NCBI GenBank assembly: GCA_001600415.1
Contig: BCJX01000015.1
Coordinates: forward strand, 499,382 to 563,381
Source of the DNA: Pascua guehoae
Taxonomy: Eukaryota > Basidiomycota > Tremellomycetes > Trichosporonales > Trichosporonaceae
Direction of reading: 5' to 3'
Length of the DNA: 64,000 nt
A program made the translations under genes and the position numbers. Under the pieces are notes generated by a model. That model was not told where the DNA came from. It did no database searches and saw only the letters and a program-made list of their open reading frames with translations. Positions 20,248 to 31,214 of this stretch are shown here, piece after piece. Each line of letters starts with the position of its first letter. Position 1 is the first letter of the stretch.

Positions 20248-22491
20248 ATGTCCAACATTCCGAGACAACTAAGCGAGGCAGAGGTCCATGCTTATCACCT
20301 CCTCTTGACTACTGGAACACGGGCACCCGGTTACGAAGGTCCAGGCGGACTTTTCTCTCTCCACGGTATGTCATTTCCTTCCTGGGGGACACCACCATAT
20401 GAGCCGCCAAGCTCGCGTACAGAAATGCCACTGCCGACCTGTGCGAGCTGACTCTCAGCGTCAAGGACCGTCGGCATGCCGCACGTCGAAATCCCCCGCA
20501 GGCAATGTGAGTGTTTTGCGGTTCCTTTAGCCACAACCCCGACTGGCCGGCCCCCCCTACGGGGGGGGCCGGCGTGTGGGCTACGCGCCAAGCGACTCGG
20601 CGTCAGGGCATCATTTCTCAACTGGTGGAGTTGAGTGCCTTTCATCCGCCTTTGTATATGGTACTGGCACTCGTGCCGAGGCGCGTCAAACTGTACCCAA
20701 TGAGACCAGAGCCAACCTCTGGCTAGCCATGCCCTGACCACAAACTGACGTCCATGCAGCCATCCCTTCCTCGCAGCACCAAGCGAGCCTCGGCGTGAGC
20801 TCTGATCGCGCGTCGGCGACGCAAAACCATCATTCGGCGGCTGTTCCTCGCGTACAGTCATGTGAGTTGGGCAAGCTTGCTCTGGATTGCCAAGGAGCGA
20901 GGGGTGCGAGTGCGAGGCGAGTATAGGACCGGGCTGATCTTCAGTAAAAGGAAGTCGGCGCACCAAACGCAAGCGGAGTGTATCACGTTTTGGCGTCGGC
21001 TCCGCCGCCGCGGCCCCGTCGCAGTCACCATTGCCACCATCGCCTTCAGCAGGCGAACGGGCGGTCTGGGTCGAAATCCCACGACGCCGCAAGGGCTCCC
21101 TTGACTCGTATACGCCCTTGTCGTCGCAGACAGCAGGCAAGGAGGGTGCTTGGCAGTCACCAGCGGGTGAACACAACGTACAACGCACTGCGGGAGCGTC
21201 TCGTCACGTGCGTGTTGCCCCTTCAAACCATGAAGCAAACCCAGCACCTGAAACTGTTGGCAGTGCCTCACGTCCACACATCTGGGGGTTGTCGCCTCAG
21301 GAGAGTCGAGCGGCCCCACACCCCAGGCCTGCTCAGCTGCGCGCTCGCGCTCATGCCACATCATTAGACAATTCGACAGGCACTTACTTACGGGACACCC
21401 AAGTTCATTTTCCTCTATCCGACGCACTCGTACCTGATCGTCACGAGCCAAAGAAACGGCGCAGCAACTCGCGGGTTTCAATGAAGACGACGATCGAACC
21501 TTTCCCGTCACGCGCTCGTTCGGATCATGCCCCAGCTGGAAGCCCCACGGGCCCCAACACTCGTACCCCAGCTGTGGCTGGATTGAAGAAAAGACGGCCC
21601 TGTCGTATCTCTGATGCGGACGTGCATCAATTCCATGTGCTGGCGGCTACTGCTGCTGTCTCGTCCTCGGTACCCCAGCCCCAGACCACCGGCGCCAAGA
21701 GTGGCGTCCCTGGAAGCCCGGATCTTGGGTTATCTACCCCACATGACAATAATGGTCTCCCTCGTTCCAGAACTCTGCCCCGACAAACTGGGCACTTGGC
21801 TGGGCAGCAGCCCAACACGCAGAGGCGGTTCAGCATTCCTGGTGCGCCCAGCATTCCACCCGCACACGGGGCGTCTTCAGCGTCCTCGTCGACCATGGGA
21901 CGGGTGTCGTCGGCTGCAACCTCGACCACCGCCTCGCACACCCGTTCACCGTTATCGCGGATCCCCGACGGAGTTTCCCGTAGCTCGCTTGGGCCTTCTG
22001 CACGAAGCCCCCTTGGGCGCGCTGAACGCACCAGTGCTCGTGAGCAGCGGCGGATTTCGGACTCGGACGTTCTGTTCTTCCATGCCACTCATCCGACTGT
22101 GTCTCGTCCAGGCTCTGTGCAACCTACACAGATGCAGCAGGCGACCGGGCCGTCAACACGCTCCTTTGCCGGCCTCGGACTGCCTGGCCCTGACTCATCA
22201 CCGCCGCCGAGACCTTCGCGCTCGTCTTCAGCCTCGGTAAGCGACATTCTTGCGTCGTCGCCGGCTTCAAACTTTTCGTTCCTCGTACCATCGTCGCCGG
22301 TTAGGTCGGCTGCACTTCAGTCCACAGCCCCTGTTCCAATTCGGTCCACACCGTCTCGGCTAAGCGAAGGCTTTGCTATTCTTGCTCGTCTTGGTATCAG
22401 TTCACGGGCTATCGCGGTGTCGGAGGCTGCGCCGACACATGCGGACGTGGACGAGTCCCGCACCGGCCCCCGATGGACGGTCCAGAGCTAG
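20248..22491 (+). CDS. Unrecognised Ser/Pro-rich protein with triplicated RxxS-acidic-V-FH motif
   Basis: No family recognised. A four-exon model (20248-20365, 20459-20506, 20760-20861, 20945-22491) uses GTATGT/GTGAGT donors and CAG acceptors, keeps phase 1 at every junction and gives 604 aa. Three related motifs are visible: RQLSEAEVHAYH at residue 6 (20263), CRISDADVHQFH (21601) and RRISDSDVLFFH (22048). A second short repeat, VEIPRRQ in exon 2 and VEIPRRRKGS in exon 4, supports the splice model. The rest is disordered and rich in Ser, Pro, Thr, with many basophilic kinase-like sites (RRFSIP, KKRRSNS, RRKGSLDS). There are no membrane segments or signal peptide. It may be a signalling scaffold or kinase substrate. 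Exon 4 could hide a further intron. Confidence 0.6.
20546..20573. repeat. Perfect 12-bp hairpin with TACG loop inside an intron
   Basis: Arms GCCGGCCCCCCC (20546-20557) and GGGGGGGCCGGC (20562-20573) are exact reverse complements around loop TACG. It lies in intron 2 (20507-20759) of the unrecognised Ser-rich gene. Confidence 0.9.
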
Positions 22492-22512
22492 TCTGGTCGT
22501 TGAGCAGCGATT

Positions 22513-22982
22513 GCCAAGACAACTAGTTGGTGCCTTGATAAGACACCCCCCATGTGGTACTATTGGTGCTATCCGGTGGCGGATAGTTGACGCCAGGGCG
22601 GAGGTGGAACACGCGGGATCTCGTTCGACAAGCAAGGGTGGAGGGCGAAAAAACGCAGGCGCACGGCCCCGGTGGAGCGCCGGCGCACAGATGTGTATAT
22701 TCGGCGTCGGCGTAGCGTAGGCCGCCTCTGCGTGCCTGCCAAGAACCCTGAACTGTCTTGGCACAAATGACGGCCTTGGCACTTAGCGCTGCCCTGTGTG
22801 AATGCAACCATCTCTGCTTGTTTTGCCTAACCCCATGCGCACGCAGACTGCGGAAATGCCCCGGCGGCTGGCTGGACGAATAATGCCAAGTGACGCCAAG
22901 AGATGAATGCTATCACGTTATTGATAGTCGTCACCCACGTTCTCTAGCGTTTGCGCAGCACCCTCGGCCTTGGCGACTTGGC
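22513..22982 (+). promoter_or_regulatory. Cluster of eight PacC/Rim101 core sites upstream of the ENA ATPase
   Basis: GCCAAG (either strand) occurs at 22513, 22738, 22757(-), 22775(-), 22885, 22895, 22969(-) and 22977(-). With about 60% GC, fewer than one is expected in this length by simple composition. PacC/Rim101 binds GCCARG, and ENA-type ATPases are alkaline-pH targets in other fungi. The sites fall in three close pairs plus two singles. Confidence 0.6.
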
Positions 22983-23134
22983 TCTCGTGATGACCCAACA
23001 GCTAACAGTCCGGACCTGGGCCGAGCGAGCCTCTTGCCCTGCGGCGTTCCGTGGTGGTCGCCGGGCCGCCAACGGGGGGCGTATAGCTCGAGCTGGTGAG
23101 GCTGAGACCCGGGATCACGCGGGGGGGTACAACA

Positions 23135-23145
23135 ATATATAATAT
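23135..23145 (+). promoter_or_regulatory. TATA box of the ENA ATPase
   Basis: ATATATAATAT lies about 50-60 bp before the ATG at 23196 in otherwise GC-rich DNA. Confidence 0.6.
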
Positions 23146-23195
23146 CAACGTCGCCCCCGCAGAACTCTTGTTCTCTCCTTTTCCTCATCGCAATC

Positions 23196-26100
23196 ATGCC
23201 TGTCGAGACAGCAACCTCCTCCGTCTCCTCAAACAACTCTGTCCCCGTCACTTCGACGACCGAGAAGACCTTGCCAAGGCAAGACACGCAACCGCCCGCT
23301 CTCGGTGCCGCCGCCTCGCAAGCACTCCCCTTTGCGCCGCACACCGTACCCCCCGCCGACGTTCTCGATGCCTTAAACGTCAACGCCAAATCGGGCTTGT
23401 CGGACGACGAGGCGGCCAAGCGCCTCGCGTCCTACGGCCCCAACCGCATCAAGCCCCCTCCCAAGCCTAGTCTCATGAAAATCATGATTCGTCAGGTCGG
23501 CAATGCCATGACTGTTGTTCTCAGTGAGTCGCATAGTTTCCGTAGCCGACATTTTGGTGGGGTACCACATGGTGGATGCCGTCATTTCTCTCCACCCGAT
23601 CTGCTATTTGTGGATCCTGGTTTCGGATCCTCGCTCCACTGCCACTTGTGATGATGAGCACGAGGGTTATCTAATCCACTCCACTGCGGCGCCGTGTGCC
23701 CCCTATTGGGTGGGGCGGAGGTTGAGCTTGACGCTGACGCCCGACAGTTGCGGCCATGGCCGTCTCGTTTGGTACTCTGGACTTCATCTCGGGTGGCGTT
23801 ATTGCCGCCCTCGTCTTCCTCAACGTCGGTGTGGGAACATACACCGAGTGGGAGGCTGAAAAGACTGTCGCATCGCTTGAATCGGTCGGTGCGCCTCAGG
23901 CCACTGTTGTCCGCCACTCGGCTACGCAAACAATCACCAAGCCCATCCCTGCGCATGAAGTTGTCCCTGGCGACATTGTCCTTGTCAAGAATGGTGACAT
24001 TATCCCTGCCGACGGCCGTGTCCTCGAGGGCGTTTCCAACCTCGAGTGCGACGAAGCGTTCCTCACCGGCGAGTCTCTTCCCGTTGCCAAGCAGTCTGAA
24101 CTCATCGAGGACGAAAAGTGCCCCGTCGGAGACCGCCTCTCCATGGTCTTTTCGGGTGCTCAGGTCACCAAGGGCCGCGCCTTTGTTGTCATTACGACCA
24201 CTGGTATGGACACTGAGATTGGCAAGATTGCCACTGCTCTCCAGTCCAAGGCCGAGCGCACCGAGTCTGGCTTTGCCCGCTTTGTGTACAAGTGCAAGGT
24301 CATCCTCGGTCTTGCCGACACGACTCCGCTCCAAATCAAGCTCAACACGCTCGCCTATGTTCTTCTTGGCGCTGCCGTCATCATTGCCATTGTTGTCGTC
24401 GCCTCGACTGGTTTCAAGGACATTCCGATGTCGGTCGCCACGTATGCCGTTGCCGCTGCCGTCTCGATCCTGCCCGCGTCCCTGATCGCCGTCGTCTCAC
24501 TCACCCTGGCACGTGCCTCTACCGACCTTGCCAAGCGCCACGCGCTCGTGCGCCGTATGGACGCCATCGAGGCTCTGGCCGGTGTCTCCAACGTCTGCTC
24601 GGACAAGACTGGTACCCTGACTGTCGGCCGCATGGTCGTCCGCAAGATGTGGATCCCTGCCGCCGATGCCCGCGAGGGTGACGCTGCTCCCACCGACACG
24701 GCCCGCGGTCAGACCTACTCGTTTGAGACCGGCTCGGACCCTTACTACCCCCGCGGTGACATTTTCCCCGAGACAAAGCTGCTCGTCCCCAGCGGCACGT
24801 TCAACATCAATGAGCGCGACCAGACCGACGACGAGGACAACTGCGACCGCGTCGACACGGCTGCGCTCGAGCAGGGTCTCCGTGAGATGGGTTACTGCGC
24901 TTCTCTCTGCAACCAGGCTACTCTTGCCCGCCCCGGCCCCGATGAGGAGGGATGGACCGCCAACGGTGACCCCACCGAGGTGGCCCTCCAGGTTGTCGCC
25001 CACAAGCTCGGCGTTGGCAAGCCCGTCCTCACTCAGTCGCACCTGCACCAGGCCCAGCACAACAAGCTCGAGCCCATCACGTCGCGTCGCTCGTCGCTCA
25101 ACCGCCACCCCGAACTCATCAACGGCCACTACGTCCAGATGATTGAGCACCCCTTTGACTCGACTGTCAAGCGCATGGCTATTGCATACAAGTACATTCC
25201 CGACCAGTCTGGCCAGCGTCCCCGCATCGTTTGCTTTATGAAGGGCGCCGTCGAGCGTGTCCTCGACCGCTGCACACGCGTCCGCGACCAGCCCCTCACC
25301 GAGCAGGCGACCACCGACATTATGAACAAGGTCGACGCGCTTGCGTCGTACGGTCTCCGCGTCCTCGCTCTTTGCGGCAAGTACGAGTCGATTGACAACG
25401 AGGACAAGATTATGAGCATGACTCGTGACGAGTTTGAAAGCGGATTCTCCTTCCTCGGTCTTGCTGGTATCTTTGACCCGCCTCGCAAGGAGTCGGCCGG
25501 CGCCGTCGCCGACTGCCACCGTGCCGGTATCACGCCCCGCATGCTTACGGGTGACCACCCCTCGACTGCCACCGCCATTGCCCTCCAGATTGGTATCCTC
25601 GAGCGCACCTACCCCAAGTCGGCCGTCATGACTGGCGCAGACTTTGATGCCCTGTCCACCGAACAAGTCGACGCCATGGAGGATCTCCCGCTCGTCGTTG
25701 CCCGCTGCGCCCCCGAGACAAAGGTCCGCATGGTCGACGCCATCCACCGCCGCCACGAAAAGACTGTCATGACTGGTGACGGTGTCAACGACTCGCCCGC
25801 CCTCAAGCGCGCCGATGTTGGTGTCGCCATGGGTACTGGTTCCGATGTCGCAAAGCAGGCCGCCCGTATCGTTCTTACCGACGACAACTTTGCCTCGTGT
25901 ATCCGTGCCATCCGTAAGGGCCGTTCGGTCTTTAAGAACCTGGCAAAGTTCCTCCTCTACCTCCTGTCCGGCAACTTGGCTGAAATCATCGTCCTGATGT
26001 GCGGTCTCGCGTTCCAGGACAGGAACAGCCAGGCCGTCTTCCCGTTATCGCCCGTTGCCGCCCTTTGGATCAACACGCTCGCTGCTGGTCCTCCCGCGCT

Positions 26101-26698
26101 TGCCCTCGGTCTCGAGCCCACGGCGTCGGACGCCATGGACCAGCCCCCCGAGGCGTTCCAGAAGATCTTTACCCTCGAGTACTACATCGACCTCATCTTC
26201 TACGGCGTCCTCATGGGCTCGGTTGCGCTCATCAACTTTGTCATTGTCCTCTGGGGCTACTTCCCTGGCGACCTCGCAATGTACTGCAACGAGGGTGACA
26301 GCCCCGAGTGTGACCCCGTCTTCCAGGCCCGTGCGACCTGCTTTGCGACCCTGATTATCATTCTCATGATCCACGCGCTCGAGTGCAAGCACTTTACAAA
26401 GGGCTTGTTCCAGGTCAACCTCCGCGACAACAACATTCTCCTGTGGTGTGTCATTGTCCTCACCCTCTCGACCTTCCCCGTCGTCTACATCCCGGTCATC
26501 AACAACAAGGTCTTCAAGATTGGCTCGCTCAAGTGGGAGTGGGGCATCATCTTTGGCATGATCTTTGTCTACCTCGCGTGCACCGAGCTCTACAAGTGGG
26601 GCAAGCGCGTCTACTTCCGTCGCCACCAGAAGGCCCCCGCGCACCCCGTCTACGACAAGACGCTCCGCATGGAGAAGACCATGGACGTGCAGGTCTAA
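23196..26698 (+). CDS. P-type ATPase, ENA (type IID) Na+/K+ efflux pump
   Basis: Plasma-membrane pump that exports Na+ (or K+) with ATP at high pH or high salt. Two exons (23196-23523 and 23748-26698) give 1092 aa, the family size; the junction reads VVLIAAMAVSFG. Motifs: N-terminal cation-ATPase domain (GLSDDEAAKRLASYGPNRI), actuator LTGESLP, ion-site helix AVSILPASLIAVVSLTLA, phosphorylated Asp in CSDKTGTLT, nucleotide-binding KGAVERVLDRC, MLTGDHPSTATAIA and hinge MTGDGVNDSPALKRADVG. The DKTGTLT-flanking VRRMDAIEALAGVSN fits type IID rather than PMR1 or SERCA. About ten membrane helices are expected, with a short basic C-terminus. The upstream region carries many PacC-type sites. A long antisense open frame within the gene is a codon-bias shadow. 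Confidence 0.9.
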
Positions 26699-28775
26699 GC
26701 CAACACGACAAACCAACACACAAAGCGGTTTCGGACCATCATCAACCGCGCACACTTTTTTTTTGTTTTGAAAATGCCCCACGATGTTGGGCGCGCGCGC
26801 CCAGCTTCGTCCTGTCTACGTCTGGGCTACCCCAAAACTTGTCCTACCACCACCAGGACACTTCCCCCGGTCTTCGTTGATCTCAGCATATTCTTGCATC
26901 TCGGATTCCCAACACCTCCGCGGCATCGGCTTCCCCACCGAGCCGGCACACAGGGCACCATCGCACTTATATACACACTTGCAGGCGTGAAAGCGCACGA
27001 CTCGTACCGCCCGAGTCGGTTTGTATCGCAGAAATAGCAGTATGAATCAGTTATAGTTTCATCAAACCTTTTACCCGCGAACCAGCTGGACAGAATTCTC
27101 AAACTGAACCCCGGGTATGTGCTTGGACGAAATCTCAAACTGCACGGCATGCGCTTGGCAGGAATCTCGTACCCTGGATGAGAAGAGGTCACGAGAACGC
27201 ACCTGGTGCGGAAGGGCATGGTCACGCGACATGTTAAAGCGAGGAACTGGNNGNGGGGGGGGGGGGGGGGCGAAGAGGCACTGGCCCGCGGGGCCTTGGC
27301 TTGGCGCCAATTGTTCAANNNNNTGTGCGGGAACTTTTGTAGCGAGACGGGAGTCGGCCACTGCAAAGAGTGAGAGAAGGCTTTTGGGGCGAGGCATCGG
27401 CATATCGGCACAAGGCCGACACGGAGCGAAGGATGGCGAGTCGAGCCTGGGATCATGGTGCATTGCGTTTTCACCTGCCCGACCATGGCGCGCGCGCCGC
27501 AAGCCCGCACGCAAGTCGTACTGGACCTACAGCGCTCATGCAGGTATTCTGCCGTGGCCTTGGCTGTCAATAATAGCCCATTGCCCACGTATGCCCAAGT
27601 GTGTCAAAAAGCCGAGACTGCCACTCCAAGCTAAGCGCGCCCCGGCGTATACAAGGCGCGACATGGGATATAACAAGCAGGAACATCAGTGTGTCCACTT
27701 GCCATGCCATGGCGTTGGTGGAGAGAGCGTCCATGCGCAGCGTACGAGACCGAGCTCAAGGTGGCACTCAAGACTTTGCCGCACCTGTCGTGGTCAAGCG
27801 TCGTAGCCCACTGCGCCCTGGCTGCAATGAACGGTGCGACGACTCTTGGCGATTTCGATTGGCACGCCGGATCGGCGTCGTAGCGTGCGTCGTATCTGCA
27901 GCACGTGCGCGACAGTCGTCCGCTGTCGACATGTGCACGCCGTCGAGGGTATCTGATCGATGGCGACCGTTGGCACACGGGTATGGATACTTGCCGCACG
28001 GCGCACGGCGCACGGCGTACAGTCAAGTTCGGAGCGCACACGTGGGAGAGGCTTGGCGTGAGGGTGTGCGGGCTTTCACGATCTTGGCAGCGAGGAGGGA
28101 AAACTGGCAGGTGGCAGGGACCGGCAGAGACGGTCGTCTCTCACGTACGATAGACGTTTGTCAAGCGGCGCTTTCGCGAATACATGGTACAGATACTGCA
28201 TGTGGGCCCGCACACGTGGTAACGCCTGAAGGACAGTCCAAGCCAGTCAGAGCCTCGGCCGTGGTCTGCGGCTCACGCTTCATGCTGGCCATTCACTTCG
28301 GGTGCCCAGATGCGATGGTTGCACCATCTAGTGGTGACCATTGCACAGCCACACCACGTTCACCGTCGCCCGCGGGCGGCTGCATGTTACAGCGCCTCGG
28401 AGGTCTCTCTCCCACCGCTGAGCTGGCCTGATGTCTCTGTCTCCATTCCCCCGCTGTGCCCCAGCATGGCGGGCGAGGTGTTCTCGTGGTCTCGAGCTTG
28501 CGACGTCCCTCGCCTCGCTTTGAGGGACGGGTGCCATCTTCAAGGATGATGCCCCTGCAATGAATGCTTCATGTATCCGCCCTCGGACTGGGTGCAAAGG
28601 GTGAGCCGTCTACACCGCCCTTACTCCCAGACTCGAAGACACTGTTTGTGCAGGTACTGATGCCGCTACAGTCGCCAGTGGGCACGCTTGCACGCCATCC
28701 TAGACATGTTGACTTTGTCTGCACCAAGCACTGGAACAGGAAGCTGCAACAGCAACATGCGCTCTGTTCGCCTCA
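26699..28775. other. Gene-poor region with N patches
   Basis: 2.1 kb with short N patches at 27251-27254 and 27319-27323 and a 16-G tract at 27255-27270. Overlapping open frames on both strands show no domains. The neighbouring retroelement relic suggests this may be decayed repeat DNA. Confidence 0.5.
27251..27323. other. Two small ambiguous patches flanking a poly-G tract
   Basis: N at 27251-27252, 27254 and 27319-27323, with G16 between. This looks like a filled gap with unresolved bases. Confidence 0.9.
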
Positions 28776-28967
28776 AGGCTTGCTCTGCTTCAAGTCACTG
28801 TCATCGTCCGCTCAAGGCCTGCGGGACAAGTCATCGGCTATCCTGTGCTTGACCCCCGGGACATGCTTAAAGACGAAATCGTTAAGCTTAATGTACCAGC
28901 ACCACCGAGCCTCGGCAGCACTAGGGAGAATGGGCGAGTTGATCATCTGTTTAATCGACATACAGTC
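28776..28967 (-). pseudogene. Ty3/gypsy polyprotein fragment (RNase H C-terminus)
   Basis: The minus strand reads TDCMSIKQMINSP, then ARWCWYIKLNDFVF and HVPGVKHRIADDLSRRP, followed by a TGA stop and then ADDDSDLKQSKP. The HVPG-x-x-H-x-x-AD-x-LSRRP string and the acidic tail are the end of the Ty3/gypsy RNase H region, just before the integrase. No reverse transcriptase, integrase or LTR was found nearby, and the frame is broken, so this is a decayed fragment of about 190 bp rather than an active element. Confidence 0.75.
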
Positions 28968-29619
28968 CGTCCTTTCTCGACTCGCAGGTATTCTCACCTT
29001 GGGGTGTTGTCCTTTATCCACGTTCTCCTTTCTTCTCGCCATGCCACGTCCCCTGGCCCCTTCCCCGCCCTCGCCCCATCACCCCTTCGCCCTCGTCCCA
29101 TCCGCACAGAGCGAGCGCTCGCTGTTCATATCAGACGATCAGCGTTCATTACCCTCTCGCTCTCTTGCCTTCCTCCCTCTTCGCCCCTTCACCTCCCCCA
29201 CAATCCCAACCCCTCTCTCTGGCTTCCGGGGCATTGTTACCCCTCACACACTCTTAAACTTTCGCCCACCGGGTCCCACTCAATCCCCCGTCGTGACCGT
29301 TAGTATCCAATTCGACCGTGATCACTTCGGCAGCCCTTTCCCCGTTCCGCTTCCTTCCTCGTTCCCTCCTAGCTTCCTTCCTCGTTCCCTCCTAGCTTCC
29401 TTCCCGTCCCCCTCTTCTTCTCGTCTTCTCACTCCCTCGCGTCTTCCTCCTCGTCCCGTATCCTGATCTGCGGAAACGGCAGTGTCCAAGTTAGATGATC
29501 ATACCCGGGCACGATGCGTGAAGAGAACTCGAGCGCAAAGGTAGAGCATCCCTGCTGCTCGCCAACCCTGTGTCGACGCGCTCGGAGCGCATTCGGGCGG
29601 ATCCCACTCTATGCATACA
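28968..29619. other. CT-rich intergenic stretch
   Basis: The plus strand is strongly pyrimidine-rich. It includes a 23-bp tandem duplication at 29351-29396. No gene recognised. Confidence 0.5.
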
Positions 29620-30038
29620 CTATGCTTTTGGTAACAACCGACGAACAATCTTGGTCTGGTGGGTTAGAATAGCAGGCGGCTGGCGAAACCCACCTGTGTC
29701 CGGTTCGTGTACACCGTCTTGCCGAGGCGGTTGATGCGCGACGCCGAAAACGACGTGTTGAGGTGCTGCTTGCCCGCCTGGCCCTGGAGAGTCAGTTTTG
29801 TCCACGTTGCCTCGGGGGGAAGAAACTGACACGCTTGAACTGGGAATGTCAGCGGAAGAGACCAAAGAGTAAGGGCAAGGAGACGACTGACGAGTCCACC
29901 GCCGGTCGCGCGGAACCGCTTCTTTGCGCCCGAGTGTGTCTTGAGGACCTGGGCGACGGCCGTCGACGAAAAGGTGCGCGAGGGGCCGGCCTGGAACGCG
30001 CGGGCAAGGGGCCGCAGGAGGCCGAGGGCGGAGAGCAT
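29620..30038 (-). CDS. MRPL35: Mitochondrial large-ribosomal-subunit protein bL35m, with a 9-nt microexon
   Basis: Nuclear-encoded subunit of the mitochondrial 54S ribosome. Four exons on the minus strand: 30038-29892 (49 codons, mitochondrial presequence rich in Arg/Ser/Ala then KTHSGAKKRFRATGGGL), 29839-29831 (9 nt, FKR), 29783-29694 (GQAGKQHLNTSFSASRI...NRTQ) and 29655-29620 (TKIVRRLLPKA, stop TAG). The product is 93 aa. Introns are 52, 47 and 38 nt; the first two use GTCAGT donors and the third has TTCTAAC before CAG. The bL35 pattern K-T-H-x-G-A-K-K-R plus F-K-R-x-x-A-G-K-x-H-L is complete only when the microexon is included. Reading through the introns would break the family pattern. 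Confidence 0.9.
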
Positions 30039-31214
30039 GGTGCGCGGTGGTGGTGTGGATGGCGAGGATGGAGGTGTAACTCAGTTGGAACGGCGATGGT
30101 CGGAAAAGACCAGGGGGTTCAAGTTGTGGATTCCCACGGTCGTCTTCCTCCACTTTGAGGAAGGGACAAAAAGATGCTACCAACCTGCTGATCTGCGAAA
30201 GAAAGGCCTTGTCTGTATACTTCTGCATCCAAGGGCTGTGGCGTTGCCGGTTGTTTGATGACACTCTGTATGCACATTGTAGATCTCTCGTCTGTCAATC
30301 CCTCATCTGAAAAGCTTTGGAGGGTTTGTAATTTGTTGACTTCTCTGTCGCCATTCACTCTGAAATGGCTCGAGGGCGGACATCGGAATCGAACACGGGC
30401 ACTTTGGTGTTCAAATGATTCAAAGTTATGATCGACCTGCTGAGGGTGACAAGAACAGTATGTCAGGATATGGGATTCCGAGCAGGCTCGGTCATGAGAG
30501 AGAGTACGCTTGCGCAGCAATGTAGGAACACCAAATCCACACACGACCAAGGTCCGAAGAAATGGTCTTGCTTTTTAACCATGCAGCGTGCTGAAATGAC
30601 TGGACTCGCCTCAACTTTTTACTCTGACTGCGCGACTGCACTGCAACACGCCACGCGTCGTGTGAGAGTGTTTTGTTTTTCCCTGAGTTTTAGATGCACA
30701 GACCTCCACTTGTGTTGTTGGCCACCCAAACCCCACCCTCGCTCCCTCCCCCTGCGTCACCGTTGCCTTCCTGTCCATCACTGTCGGTCAGTCGGTCGCT
30801 CACTCCACAGCCAAAGCGCGCCACACGCGCACACACGACCAGTCACTCCTTCTGCAACCACAGCTTTTTCTTGCCCCCCCTTGCAGTTGTCTCGCGACCC
30901 CAAAACATCACCGCCCCCCAACCCCCGCGAACCGCACCGCACCCCAGTTTGACCTGAATACACTCAGCTGTGCAGGTCAAGGAAGGCAGGCAGGTGGCAA
31001 AGTGGCAAGTGGTCGCCCCACCTCGCTCTCGGCACCCCACTTTGGACAAAACCCGACCCACCCATGTCACTGCCCCCATTGCCAGACACACACAACCACA
31101 CTCCTTCCTTTCTCTCATTCAACTGTCCTTACTCAGTACCCCCGTCGCGCGTCACTTGCCTCATCACACCTTCCACCGCCCCATCCGGCTCGGCGATTCA
31201 CTTGCTCCGTCACC
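30039..31214. other. Divergent intergenic region, bL35m to ABC transporter
   Basis: About 1.2 kb, pyrimidine-rich towards the ABC gene. A B-box-like TGTTCGATTCC (minus strand, near 30388) does not fold into a tRNA. No gene seen. Confidence 0.5.

Larger units (their letters stand above)
22492..23195. other. Intergenic, upstream of the ENA ATPase
   Basis: About 700 bp without a gene. It holds the PacC-type site cluster and TATA box listed separately. Confidence 0.6.

Noticed and set aside
20546..20573. GC hairpin as a transcription terminator
   Set aside because: Rho-independent terminators are bacterial; this is a fungal intron and no T-run follows.
24497..25756. A 419-codon minus-strand open frame opposite the ENA ATPase
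   Set aside because: An antisense shadow of a well-supported gene.
28564..29466. A 300-codon plus-strand open frame
   Set aside because: Pure Ser/Pro/Leu/Phe low complexity from CT-rich DNA; it overlaps the retroelement relic on the other strand.
30361..30460. tRNA-like B box (TGTTCGATTCC, minus strand)
   Set aside because: The T stem (CCGTG against CCGAT) does not pair, and no matching 5' acceptor strand was found.
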